A stretch of 64,000 bases of DNA from Gracilibacillus halotolerans. Its GTDB lineage: Bacteria; Bacillota; Bacilli; Bacillales; Amphibacillaceae. Below the pieces are notes generated by a model. That model saw only the letters and a program-made list of their open reading frames with translations, had not been told where the DNA came from and ran no database searches. Below, piece after piece: positions 1 to 8,035 of the stretch. The number at the start of each line of letters is the position of its first letter. Position 1 is the stretch's first letter. The stretch lies in NCBI RefSeq assembly GCF_014206945.1, contig NZ_JACHON010000005.1, positions 62,001-126,000 on the forward strand, written 5' to 3'. A program made the translations under genes and the position numbers.

Positions 1-413
1 ATACCAATCATTCCTAATACGACGTTTATTAACCCTTCAGAAGGGTGCATTAGAACACTGAATGTAATACCGACTGCAATCGTACTAACAAGCACCGGGA
101 AGAATATTGTGGAGCGAACGAATCGCTTTGTTTTCAATTTGGATGTTAAAATAACCGCCAAGAATATCCCTACAACTACTTTTAACCCTGCTGTTAAAAA
201 GGCAAAGATAAACGTATTCTTGAATCCAATCATTAAGGAAGGCTCCTCGAAGAACATTCTAAAGTTCTCGAATCCAATCCATTCCCATTCTGTTAATGTC
301 CAACGAGTAAATCCGAAGAAAAAGGACACAACAGTAGGATAAAGGAAAAGTAGCGCGTAAATTAATAAGGCGGGTAACAATAACCAGTAGCTATATATCT
401 TGTTTGACTTCAT
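1..413 (-). CDS. Sugar ABC transporter permease, UgpA/MalF type (partial, 3' end outside window)
   Basis: The first 137 codons of an integral membrane permease for a carbohydrate ABC importer; the rest lies beyond the left edge. The translation starts MKSNKIYSYWLLLPALLIY and goes straight into a hydrophobic segment ending in a YPTVVSFFFGF motif, typical of the first transmembrane helix of UgpA/LacF-type permeases. Further hydrophobic stretches follow around residues 65-85 and 100-120. The ATG at 411-413 is preceded by AGGGGTGA at a usable distance. It lies downstream of the sugar-binding lipoprotein gene with an intercistronic hairpin between them, so the two are probably one operon controlled by the adjacent YesM/YesN-type pair. 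The substrate cannot be read from the sequence. The EAA loop that contacts the ATPase is not in the visible part. Confidence 0.88.
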   Translation of the reverse strand, partial: MKSNKIYSYWLLLPALLIYALLFLYPTVVSFFFGFTRWTLTEWEWIGFENFRMFFEEPSLMIGFKNTFIFAFLTAGLKVVVGIFLAVILTSKLKTKRFVRSTIFFPVLVSTIAVGITFSVLMHPSEGLINVVLGMIG

Positions 414-445
414 CTCCCTGTCACCCCTATCAAAATTGTTTGGAA

Positions 446-480
446 AAGCCCTGTTATGCTACTACGTTATAACAGGGCTT
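446..480 (-). terminator. Intercistronic hairpin between binding protein and permease genes
   Basis: Perfect 12-bp inverted repeat (AAGCCCTGTTAT at 446-457 and its complement at 469-480) with an 11-nt loop. It lies 20 nt downstream of the binding-protein stop codon and 33 nt upstream of the permease start. On the minus strand it is followed by TTTTCC, so termination would be partial. Such hairpins often protect the binding-protein mRNA and reduce permease expression; that role is inferred. Confidence 0.7.
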
Positions 481-500
481 TTTTCTTCTCTATAGATGGT

Positions 501-1823
501 TTACCATCCTTCAATTTGTAACTGCTTCGCTTGACGTTCTACGTCACGATCGTACTTATCTGCACCTTCTTCAGGTGGTACCATTCCTAATCCAACCTCT
601 ACAGTAATCTGCTCTAGGTTTGGACCTTTAAGTGGAGACAAGAATTCAAGTGCTGGAGCTGTTTTACCTGCATCTTGATACTCCATCATATCTTTAACTG
701 CTGTATACGCATCATCTGGTAATTCTACGTCATGCAATGCGTATGGACCATATGCTTTCATATTAGCCATATACGTCTCTTGACCTTCCTCAGAAACAAA
801 GTATTCTAACCATTGTTTCGCTGCATCAGCATTTTCGGAATTAGCATTTACTGCAAGAGTAGCTGGAATCCAAATCGTTGCACCATGATTGTCTGGATCA
901 TCACTTGGTTGGCCAAAGAAACCAATGTCATTTACTTGATCAGGGAAACGATCATTGATTGCTTGCAATGTCGTCGTTAGCATTGGATAGTGTGCTGCTT
1001 CACCAGTTGCTAACATTTCGATTGCGTCCTCATAGCTAGTAGCTGTTTCTTCGTCATTGTAATGACCATGATCTTGTAAATCTTGTAATTTTTCAAATCC
1101 TGCTAAAGCAATTGGAGTAGAAGCAAATTTCGCCTCATTGTTTGTAAATTTATCCGCAAATTCTGGATCAACGGAATGTACGTTATAATAGTCACCTAGT
1201 AAGATAACTTGTGATGTCCAAGTATCTTTAAAAGAAGCAATTACAGGGACCTTTCCTGCTTCTTTAATTTTGTCATTATTCGCAAGTAGTTCATCCCAAG
1301 TAGTCGGAACTTCTAATCCTAATTCTTCATAAACTTTAACGTTATACATCCATCCACCAGCAAAAGTAGATTCACCAGGAACACCATATACTCCTTCACC
1401 TACTGTAACAGCTTCTTTAAAGTCATCTGTTACTCGGTCCATGAAAGCTTCACCAGATAAATCTAGGAAATGCTCTTCTGGATTCAATGCTTGGAATAAG
1501 GAACCTGAGTTATACCACATGATATCTGTCATTTCGTCGGTAGCCAATCTTGTCTTTACAATATTGTCTCCCTCTGTACCACCTGGTCGTAATTCAAATT
1601 CTGTTTGGATATTAAATTTTTCCTCAATATCCTCTGCTACAGCTTCTAAACCATCTGTTACCGTTTGGTTGTCAATCAAGAAGCTAAGTGTAATCGGGTC
1701 TTCACTATCACCTGATGTTTCGTTACTATCTGAGTCACTATCACCACTACCACAAGCTGCTAGAAGTAAAAGTAACAATGCTGCAAAAATTGCGATTAGT
1801 GCTTTTCTACTAAAAAGTTTCAT
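501..1823 (-). CDS. Sugar ABC transporter substrate-binding lipoprotein (family 1)
   Basis: Extracellular solute-binding protein of a carbohydrate ABC importer, 440 residues, the usual length of the MalE/UgpB-like family 1. The N-terminus has a positively charged start, a leucine-rich core and the lipobox LAAC with Cys24, so it should be lipidated and held on the outer face of the membrane. A Ser/Asp-rich linker follows. Family features include the FAGGWMYNVKVYEELG region and a C-terminal YFVSEEGQETYM helix. The start is supported by AAGGGGGT nine bases upstream. It follows the response-regulator gene and precedes the permease gene, so the sensor pair probably induces it. A cre-like site upstream suggests carbon catabolite control. 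The substrate is unknown; YesM/YesN neighbours usually go with plant oligosaccharides. Confidence 0.9.
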   Translation of the reverse strand: MKLFSRKALIAIFAALLLLLLAACGSGDSDSDSNETSGDSEDPITLSFLIDNQTVTDGLEAVAEDIEEKFNIQTEFELRPGGTEGDNIVKTRLATDEMTDIMWYNSGSLFQALNPEEHFLDLSGEAFMDRVTDDFKEAVTVGEGVYGVPGESTFAGGWMYNVKVYEELGLEVPTTWDELLANNDKIKEAGKVPVIASFKDTWTSQVILLGDYYNVHSVDPEFADKFTNNEAKFASTPIALAGFEKLQDLQDHGHYNDEETATSYEDAIEMLATGEAAHYPMLTTTLQAINDRFPDQVNDIGFFGQPSDDPDNHGATIWIPATLAVNANSENADAAKQWLEYFVSEEGQETYMANMKAYGPYALHDVELPDDAYTAVKDMMEYQDAGKTAPALEFLSPLKGPNLEQITVEVGLGMVPPEEGADKYDRDVERQAKQLQIEGW

Positions 1824-1865
1824 TTGAATTTACCCCCTTGTTAATAACTTAAGTACACTTATAGT

Positions 1866-1879
1866 ATAAAACGCTTCCA
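1866..1879 (-). promoter_or_regulatory. Candidate cre (CcpA) site upstream of binding-protein gene
   Basis: ATAAAACGCTTCCA matches the CcpA operator pattern TGNAANCGNWWNCA at every fixed position except the first two. It lies 43 bp before the start codon of a sugar-uptake lipoprotein, a usual place for catabolite repression. Assignment is by pattern only. Confidence 0.42.
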
Positions 1880-1912
1880 CACCCTCGAAATACCTATTTA
1901 TTTAACAAATAA

Positions 1913-1948
1913 GGGGGGTGATTTTTACTAATCGAAAAAATCACCCCT
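1913..1948 (-). terminator. Hairpin at the 3' end of the response-regulator gene
   Basis: Inverted repeat GGGGTGATTTTT / AAAAATCACCCC with an 8-nt loop, overlapping the response-regulator stop codon and followed on the minus strand by a T-rich run. It separates the regulator genes from the transport genes and probably gives full or partial termination. Confidence 0.7.
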
Positions 1949-3440
1949 CCTCCTTAATTGATTCTTTATATTCAGTCGGTGTTAAACCCGTCATTTTTTT
2001 AAATACATTGCGAAAATGCTTCACATCATGATAGCCAACTAACTCCGCTACTACTACTGTTCTGTCTACTCCCTCTTGAAAGAACGCTTTTGCTTGATTG
2101 ATTCGCACTTTCACTAAATATTCGGAGAAAGTCAAGCCTGTTTGTTCTTTAAATTCTCGTGATAAATAACTAAGACTGACATGATGTTCATCTGCAAACT
2201 GTTGAAAAGTAATCGACTGTTGATACGATTCTTCTATCCACTGTTTTACTTTTGGAATTAAATGTTTTGGAGCAACTTGCTGATCAGATTGAGTAGTTTC
2301 TGTTAGTTTATAAACTAAACCATGCAACCAATCTTCTAATTCTTCATAGCTAACTAATCGATTTAATTTATCAAAATAGTCGTCCATTTCATCCAATTGC
2401 ATAACGGGTCGCGTTGATTGCTGTAAATTATACTGAAGCGCATAATACATATCCATTAAGAATCGAAATAATTGTCGTTGTGTAAGTGGATAAGCTATTA
2501 ATTGCTTGTATAGTTCTCCTATTTGCTCATCCACATTGGCAAATTCTCGGTTTACCAATTTGTGCTCGATGACTCGAACTTTATCCCATAAGTGGCTGAT
2601 TTCAGGTTCAATTATAGGTGTAAGCTCTGTTACTGCGGTTGGCCGGCCAAACAATTTACCTTTTTCAAGCTGGAGCGTTGCATTTTGAAAGATTTCATTT
2701 AATGGAATATTCTCATTTTTAACAAGTGTAAACGTGTGTGCTTGTCCGAATTGTTGGTGGTAGCGATGAATCTCCTGCAAAGGGAAGCTTTCCAGTTTCT
2801 CCTTGGGCTTTAATTCGATAAGCAACACTTTTTGCCTCCCGGATATCGGTAGTGACCAGCAGGCTCGATCATCCCCGACAATTTCCTTAATCGTCTGGAC
2901 CTCTATCTTCTCCATATCAATAATCGGTGCTAGCCAATTTCCAAATAACGTATACATAAATAAAAATCGTTGACTATCTAGCTCTTGAATATCATAATTT
3001 TTCTGTTGAATTGAATCAATTAACATTTTATTAATCGACCAATGCTGTCGGTCCTTCTCTTCACGCTTTTTCTTGCGAATCTCTGTTATCATTCGATCAA
3101 CTGTTTTATATAATTCTTCTTTTTTCACCGGCTTCAATAGATAATCTGCAACACCTAATTGAATACCTCGTTGTGCATAACTAAACGTATCATGTACCGT
3201 TAGTAAGATACATTCAACGGACGGATTTACTGCTTTTGTTTTCTTAATAAGCTGAAGTCCATCCATTAATGGCATCGTAATATCCGTAATAAGCAAGTCT
3301 GGAGTCACGTTTTTAAAGTATTGGAATGCTTCCTCTCCATTTGGAAAATAATATAGGTTATGCTCGTCCTCATACTTTTTCAAAAGAGCTTTCAATTCTT
3401 CTAATGCCCAATATTCATCTTCTGCAATAAAGATATTCAT
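1941..3440 (-). CDS. YesN-type response regulator with AraC-family DNA-binding domain
   Basis: Two-component response regulator of 499 residues. The N-terminal receiver domain (about 1-120) has the acidic pair near residues 7-9, phosphoacceptor Asp53 in the ITDITMP motif and the conserved Lys103. A central linker of about 250 residues without clear motifs is typical of YesN proteins. The last 100 residues form the AraC double helix-turn-helix, with the signature GYHDVKHFRNVFKKMTG and the ending TPTEYKES. The start codon is preceded by GGGGAGG seven bases away. It lies 16 bp downstream of the histidine kinase gene and upstream of a sugar-binding lipoprotein, so it most likely activates that transporter operon on sensing an oligosaccharide. 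The ligand is not deducible here. Confidence 0.93.
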   Translation of the reverse strand: MNIFIAEDEYWALEELKALLKKYEDEHNLYYFPNGEEAFQYFKNVTPDLLITDITMPLMDGLQLIKKTKAVNPSVECILLTVHDTFSYAQRGIQLGVADYLLKPVKKEELYKTVDRMITEIRKKKREEKDRQHWSINKMLIDSIQQKNYDIQELDSQRFLFMYTLFGNWLAPIIDMEKIEVQTIKEIVGDDRACWSLPISGRQKVLLIELKPKEKLESFPLQEIHRYHQQFGQAHTFTLVKNENIPLNEIFQNATLQLEKGKLFGRPTAVTELTPIIEPEISHLWDKVRVIEHKLVNREFANVDEQIGELYKQLIAYPLTQRQLFRFLMDMYYALQYNLQQSTRPVMQLDEMDDYFDKLNRLVSYEELEDWLHGLVYKLTETTQSDQQVAPKHLIPKVKQWIEESYQQSITFQQFADEHHVSLSYLSREFKEQTGLTFSEYLVKVRINQAKAFFQEGVDRTVVVAELVGYHDVKHFRNVFKKMTGLTPTEYKESIKEEG

Positions 3441-3456
3441 CCGTATTCCTCCCCAG

Positions 3457-5229
3457 TTAGTCTAATGGTAATGATATTCGAATTAATGAGCCTTTTTCCC
3501 ATTCACTATCTATCGTCAGCTCATATCGATATCCGTACATGAGTCGTAGCCTTTGCGAAACATTATTTAAACCAATCCCGGTCGTCTCATCAATGATTTT
3601 TTTCCGTTTACTTTCTTCTCTCACTCTTTCTAATGTCTGCTCGTCCATTCCTACACCATTGTCTCGAACCTCGATGATTAATTGTTCGTTCTCCGTCCAA
3701 GCATGGAGTAGAATCTCTCCGTCGCTATCCATGTTCTTTAATCCATGATTTACTGCGTTTTCTATTAATGGCTGAATAAGAAGCTTCGGTATTTTAGCAT
3801 CCATTGCTTCATCGGTAATTTGTTTTTTGAATATGAAGCGATCACGGAATCGATGTTGTAGGATGCGAATGTAATTATCAATATGCTCTACTTCAGCTCG
3901 AAGACTTACAGGTACATCCAATCCTTTCATACTATATTTAAATAGATCGGATAACGATTCTGATATTTCCGCTACCTCTTCCACACCTTTAATTCTGCTA
4001 ATAGATTTCATCACATTTAACGTGTTATAAAGAAAGTGTGGGTTTATTTGCGACTGAAGCGCAGAAATTTTAGCATTCTTCTCTGTAATACTCGATTCAT
4101 AGACTTCCGTAATTAGCTTATTAATACTGTCTAACATACTATTGTAAACTCGTGTTAGTACGTCCATTTCAGGATTGCCACTCGGCTTCATTCTATTCGT
4201 AAAATCCCCATCTTCTACTTTTCTCATCTTATCTACAATCGTATTTAGCGGTTTTGTAATCGTAAAGGATACAAAATAAGATATTAATCCAATTATAGCG
4301 ATTACGATTGCTCCACTAATAACAATAAATAAGAGAACTTGGTTCCGTTCATATTCCAAAAACTGATTATCAATTAACACTAACGCATGCCATCCTGTAT
4401 ACTCCGAATAATTATTAGCATAGAGGTACGTTTGATTGTTCCAAATTAAATTTCCTTCCGTTTTCGGTTCTGAATTTATCTTAGTTAAATTTACATTTGC
4501 ATCTTGGCCAATTAACTCTCTCTTTTGATCAAAGATTACGGTTTCCTGGTTATCGAGAATTAGAAATCTCACATACTCCTCTAAGCCTTCCATATTCTCC
4601 GTTTCTAACAATTGCAAAAAAACGTCGATATTGACATCTATTTTCATTGTTCCAATTTGCTCTCTTCGTGGAATACTATAAATATTCCGAACAAATGAAA
4701 CGACTTTTAATTGTTCTCCATGTGAATTCGTTTTTTCAGAAGGTGGTAAAAATAAGATGGAATTTTTCTTAAGCTCGTCAAGCTCCTCCATCCATTTATC
4801 TTTTGTCGGATTGAACTTCAACTCAAGATTACCATTTCTCGTATAATCAAAAATAGTCCCATCCTTACTATAAATCGTAATTCCTTCTACACTTGACTGT
4901 GGATAAATATGATTGAGTAAACGTAGAAACACTTCATTTCGTACCGACATATCATCACGAATCGATTCCTCTCGGGTCAACACATCCTGAATCGTCGAAT
5001 CCGTAAATATTGCCAATGATAGCCTTTCTATCTCTTCAAAATATAAATCGACCGTTCTAACAAACTGACCTGATAGTACATTTGAAAGTGACTGTGTCTG
5101 ATTTTTCATCTCGTTAACGTTGTTCCAATATATAAATGTAGCAATTATAGTAATGAATAAAACGAAACCGCTTGCAAATGTAAGGAAAATTTTATTCCTT
5201 ATCGGTAATGATCGATAATATCTTTTCAT
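3457..5229 (-). CDS. YesM-type sensor histidine kinase
   Basis: Membrane histidine kinase partner of the adjacent YesN-type regulator. It has an N-terminal transmembrane helix (about 10-35), an extracellular sensor region of about 260 residues, a second helix (about 300-325) and a HAMP linker. The His_kinase domain follows, with the phosphoacceptor motif [12 protein letters not shown] (His398 from the chosen start), then a HATPase domain with N-box LLIQPLIENAVNHG and G-box VRDNGVGMD. A longer frame opens at a GTG at 5241, but it lacks a ribosome site; the ATG at 5227-5229 has GGGGAT just upstream and is preferred. The region 5' of the gene carries a 20/21-bp intergenic repeat array. Confidence 0.92.
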   Translation of the reverse strand: MKRYYRSLPIRNKIFLTFASGFVLFITIIATFIYWNNVNEMKNQTQSLSNVLSGQFVRTVDLYFEEIERLSLAIFTDSTIQDVLTREESIRDDMSVRNEVFLRLLNHIYPQSSVEGITIYSKDGTIFDYTRNGNLELKFNPTKDKWMEELDELKKNSILFLPPSEKTNSHGEQLKVVSFVRNIYSIPRREQIGTMKIDVNIDVFLQLLETENMEGLEEYVRFLILDNQETVIFDQKRELIGQDANVNLTKINSEPKTEGNLIWNNQTYLYANNYSEYTGWHALVLIDNQFLEYERNQVLLFIVISGAIVIAIIGLISYFVSFTITKPLNTIVDKMRKVEDGDFTNRMKPSGNPEMDVLTRVYNSMLDSINKLITEVYESSITEKNAKISALQSQINPHFLYNTLNVMKSISRIKGVEEVAEISESLSDLFKYSMKGLDVPVSLRAEVEHIDNYIRILQHRFRDRFIFKKQITDEAMDAKIPKLLIQPLIENAVNHGLKNMDSDGEILLHAWTENEQLIIEVRDNGVGMDEQTLERVREESKRKKIIDETTGIGLNNVSQRLRLMYGYRYELTIDSEWEKGSLIRISLPLD

Positions 5230-5321
5230 CCTTATCCCCACACTTTTTAGGTAATATATTTAAAATAACACATTTTGTCGAATTATGGCTAAATAAAAAA
5301 TTGGATTGGTCATTATTCTTT

Positions 5322-5580
5322 GTAGACTTAGGTGGATTTATGTAGGAGTGCTCTAACATTAGATTCTTAGGTGTGAAGATTGGATAACTCGGTGGAACAT
5401 GGGATATTGGAGGTGGAACATGGGATTTACACATTTAACATGAGATTCTAGAGGGTCAATATCGGATATGGAGGTGTGAAGATTAGATTCTGGTGGTTGA
5501 TTATGGATTTACACATTTAATGAGATTCTGGCAGATCAATAACGGATATGGGGGTGTGCAGATTAGATGATTTTTCACAT
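5322..5580. repeat. Intergenic 20/21-bp repeat array A (AACATNNGATTC family)
   Basis: About ten to eleven degenerate units, clearest from 5355 to 5570. Each has an AAYAT or AGAT head, two variable bases, GAT, and then about ten bases such as TCTGGNGGTG or TTACACATTT. The period is 19-22 bp and all units point the same way. The array fills the space between the start of the sensor kinase gene and the end of the cupin gene. An 80-codon open frame on the minus strand runs through it but is only a by-product of the repeats. The same unit recurs at 12421, 21271 and 29694. Confidence 0.8.
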
Positions 5581-5752
5581 TTACTACTTTAAAAAATTCA
5601 GGTTGTCGAATTTTAACTAAGGAAAAATTGGAAGGTTTTTTTTGGGGTTTTATGGTTCACATCTAAGACTATTAACGCACGAGTATAGAGGTTGGTATAT
5701 AAATAACATGGACATTCAAGCAGTTGACTAAAATAATCTTAAAAAATTAATA
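5581..5752. other. AT-rich spacer with no recognised feature
   Basis: Lies between repeat array A and the cupin operon terminator. It holds no open frame with a ribosome site and no clear promoter pair; runs of T and A dominate. Nothing further can be supported. Confidence 0.5.
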
Positions 5753-5783
5753 AGTGGAGAAAAGAAAATACCCCTTCCCCACT
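5753..5783 (-). terminator. Terminator of the transketolase/ABC/cupin operon
   Basis: Stem AGTGGAGAA / TTCCCCACT with one mismatch and a 13-nt loop, 23 nt past the cupin stop codon. It is followed on the minus strand by ATTAATTTTTT. It is the only terminator-like structure at the end of this operon. Confidence 0.65.
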
Positions 5784-5805
5784 CATATACATATTACATC
5801 AACTT

Positions 5806-6201
5806 TTAGAGAATCGATTGAATTTCATTAATTTGATCTCGTGACAATTCTACTATTTCACTATTATCCATACTTGTATCAGAAGCTTCCATTAATACTA
5901 GTTTCGTATCTTTCTCGGTGATAGTGTTATGCCATAGTCCTTTTGGGATGTTGTAAAGCTTGTTTTTCACCATTTTAACACGACCAAAGTGAAATTGACC
6001 ATTTTCTTCCGTTCCATAAACAAGAGTACACTCGCCTTCTAGTAGCACAAACAGTTCATCTGTTTCATTATGTCTTTCTAAATTAGTAAAGCCATTACGG
6101 TCATTTTCCGGTTTCCAATTTTTAATACCTAGCATCCATTCATCGTTTACATATACCTTTGACATACCTTCACCGTCATAATGATATTGTTTTATTTGCA
6201 T
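5806..6201 (-). CDS. Small single-domain cupin protein
   Basis: A 131-residue one-domain cupin, probably cytosolic. The first cupin motif is reduced: LERHNETDELFVLLEGE keeps one His and the Glu, while the second motif IPKGLWHN keeps the PxGxxH pattern, so a metal site is possible but not certain. It is the last gene of an operon with a GntR regulator, a split transketolase and an ABC sugar importer, 46 bp after the second permease. Small cupins in sugar operons can be isomerases, epimerases or binding proteins, and nothing here decides between these. It could supply the missing isomerase step for the imported sugar; this is inference. The ATG at 6199-6201 has AGGGGGGGCT upstream. Confidence 0.8.
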   Translation of the reverse strand: MQIKQYHYDGEGMSKVYVNDEWMLGIKNWKPENDRNGFTNLERHNETDELFVLLEGECTLVYGTEENGQFHFGRVKMVKNKLYNIPKGLWHNTITEKDTKLVLMEASDTSMDNSEIVELSRDQINEIQSIL

Positions 6202-6247
6202 GATTAGCCCCCCCTAATGTTGTGCTTATTTTTATGCTATTTTTGAA

Positions 6248-7081
6248 TTACCCTTTCACAGAACCAGCAGTTAATCCTTCTATAAGTTGTTTTTGAGCGA
6301 AAAAGAATAGAACACATACAGGGATTATCGTAATTATTCCTCCAGCAGTTAATAAATCCCATTGAACGCCTAACTGACCTATTAAATTATTTAATGTAAC
6401 AGGGATAGTCCTAGTTGCTTCATTCGTGAATAAAACGGCAAATGTATATTCATTCCACGACTGAATAAATATATACACACCTGTTGCAATTATAGATGGC
6501 ATTAAAACCGGTAGAACAACATTGAAAAATGCTTTTACTCTATTCGCTCCATCAATCATGGCTGCTTCCTCTAGAGAGTTTGGCAAATCTTTCAAATATC
6601 CTGTCAACATCCAAACAGAAAATGGAATAGTGAATGTAGCATATGCAACAACTAATGATAACGGTGTATATAGTAAATTCACACTACGCATAATTGCAAA
6701 TAAAGGTATAAGCAGTAATACGTTGGGGAACATATTATTCGTTAAGAAAAGACTCATAAAAATTCTTTTTCCCTTAAAATCAAACCTTGTAAAAGCATAA
6801 GCTGCTGATGTCGAAACAGTAAGTGTAACAACTGTAGTAATAGTCGCTACAAGTAAACTATTAAACATAGGTAGTAAGAAATTAAATTCGCCAAAAAGCT
6901 TTTGATATGACGCAAAAGTTAAATCTTTAGGCCAATACGTAACTGTTGCTCCATATAGTTCATGTTCTGGCTTAATCGACGTAACAAATGTCCAATAGAA
7001 TGGGAATATTAAAAAAGTCAAAATCAAACCTAATGGAAGATATAATGTAAAACATTTATTAGCAAAGCTTTTCTTGGACAT
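6248..7081 (-). CDS. Sugar ABC transporter permease, UgpE/MalG type
   Basis: Inner-membrane permease of 277 residues with six predicted transmembrane helices; the first is at about 12-33. The EAA loop that docks to the ATPase reads EEAAMIDGANRVKAFFNVVLPVLMP (split here as EEAAMIDGANR then KAFFNVVLPVLMP) in the C-terminal half, the hallmark of MalG/UgpE-type subunits. It starts one base after the stop of the partner permease and has a good ribosome site, so the two are coupled. Together with the upstream binding protein they form a carbohydrate importer. No ATPase gene is present in the operon, as is usual for Bacillus sugar importers that share MsmX. Confidence 0.93.
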   Translation of the reverse strand: MSKKSFANKCFTLYLPLGLILTFLIFPFYWTFVTSIKPEHELYGATVTYWPKDLTFASYQKLFGEFNFLLPMFNSLLVATITTVVTLTVSTSAAYAFTRFDFKGKRIFMSLFLTNNMFPNVLLLIPLFAIMRSVNLLYTPLSLVVAYATFTIPFSVWMLTGYLKDLPNSLEEAAMIDGANRVKAFFNVVLPVLMPSIIATGVYIFIQSWNEYTFAVLFTNEATRTIPVTLNNLIGQLGVQWDLLTAGGIITIIPVCVLFFFAQKQLIEGLTAGSVKG

Positions 7082-7082
7082 T

Positions 7083-7967
7083 TCACGCTCCCTCCTTAAA
7101 GGATTTTCTAATATAAGGAATCGCTACAGTAGCTAGCATAAACATTAATAATAATGCCATTCCTGAAGAATATCCTAAATCAAGAACTGTTGCCTTATTA
7201 AATATATATACACTTAATGTCTGTGTTGAATAAGATGGTCCTCCGCCAGTCATACTGTATATAATATCGACAGAGTTTGATACCCAAATGATTCGTAAAA
7301 TAATTGTAATAAAAATCACGTTTTTTAAAGAAGGTATTGTAATTCTAAATAACTTTTGTAACTTTGTTGCTCCGTCAATATCTGCAGCTTCATACATTTC
7401 GTGGGAAATACTTTGCAAGCCTGCCAATATCATAATTGCAAAGAAAGGAATACCTTGCCAAATGATTGTTACTATCACCGAACTAAAAGCAGTAGATGTT
7501 TGTGATAGAAACATGATCGGTTGATCTATGATATTTAATTTCATTAATAGGTCGTTTAAAACACCATAATTTCCATCATAAATCCATTTCCACATTAAAC
7601 CAATAAGTACCCCTGGTGTTGCCCACGGAATTAAACTAACAGCTCTTACTATTCCTCTACCTTTAAATTGTTGATTTAATAATAATGCAAGAATAAAACC
7701 AAAAATGAATTGTAAACCTACCCCGAGAATTACCCAAATCAAAGTATTTTTAACTGCTGTCCAAAATATCTCATCTTGAAACATTTCAATGTAATTCTTT
7801 AACCCAATAAAAGATATCTTGTCAGGTCTTCTTAAATCATAATTCTGGAAGCTCATAAAAATGGCCTCTATAATTGGATAAAACACCACAAATGCTACAA
7901 TTAGAAGTGCTGGTGATATTAATATGTAAGGCCAAATATTGAACTTTTTCTTTTTCATCTGTTTCAC
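7083..7967 (-). CDS. Sugar ABC transporter permease, UgpA/MalF type
   Basis: Inner-membrane permease of 294 residues, six predicted helices, starting with a Lys-rich cytosolic tail and the helix WPYILISPALLIVAFVVFYP. The EAA loop reads EAADIDGATKLQKLFRITIP, typical of MalF/UgpA subunits. AGAGGTGAAACAG precedes the start. It lies 68 bp downstream of the binding-protein gene across an intercistronic hairpin, and is followed at once by the second permease. It forms the heterodimeric channel with that permease; the sugar is not known. Confidence 0.93.
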   Translation of the reverse strand: MKQMKKKKFNIWPYILISPALLIVAFVVFYPIIEAIFMSFQNYDLRRPDKISFIGLKNYIEMFQDEIFWTAVKNTLIWVILGVGLQFIFGFILALLLNQQFKGRGIVRAVSLIPWATPGVLIGLMWKWIYDGNYGVLNDLLMKLNIIDQPIMFLSQTSTAFSSVIVTIIWQGIPFFAIMILAGLQSISHEMYEAADIDGATKLQKLFRITIPSLKNVIFITIILRIIWVSNSVDIIYSMTGGGPSYSTQTLSVYIFNKATVLDLGYSSGMALLLMFMLATVAIPYIRKSFKEGA

Positions 7968-7985
7968 CTCTTTTTATACAATGGA

Positions 7986-8010
7986 GTGGCAGTTATCCAA
8001 CAACTGCCAC
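7986..8010 (-). terminator. Intercistronic hairpin between binding protein and permease genes
   Basis: Perfect 9-bp stem GTGGCAGTT / AACTGCCAC with a 7-nt loop and no strong T-tract. It has the same position in the operon as the hairpin at 446-480, just after a binding-protein gene, which suggests transcript stabilisation and partial attenuation rather than full termination. Confidence 0.65.
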
Positions 8011-8035
8011 CCTGTATTAAAGAATCCTGACAAAA

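Noticed and set aside
109-342. Plus-strand frame of 77 codons at the left edge
   Set aside because: It is the antisense of the partial ABC permease, whose minus-strand frame is open throughout and has membrane helices.
5192-5434. 80-codon minus-strand frame rich in Pro overlapping the sensor kinase start
   Set aside because: It runs through the degenerate repeats of array A, has no ribosome site and overlaps the kinase gene; it is a product of the repeat sequence.
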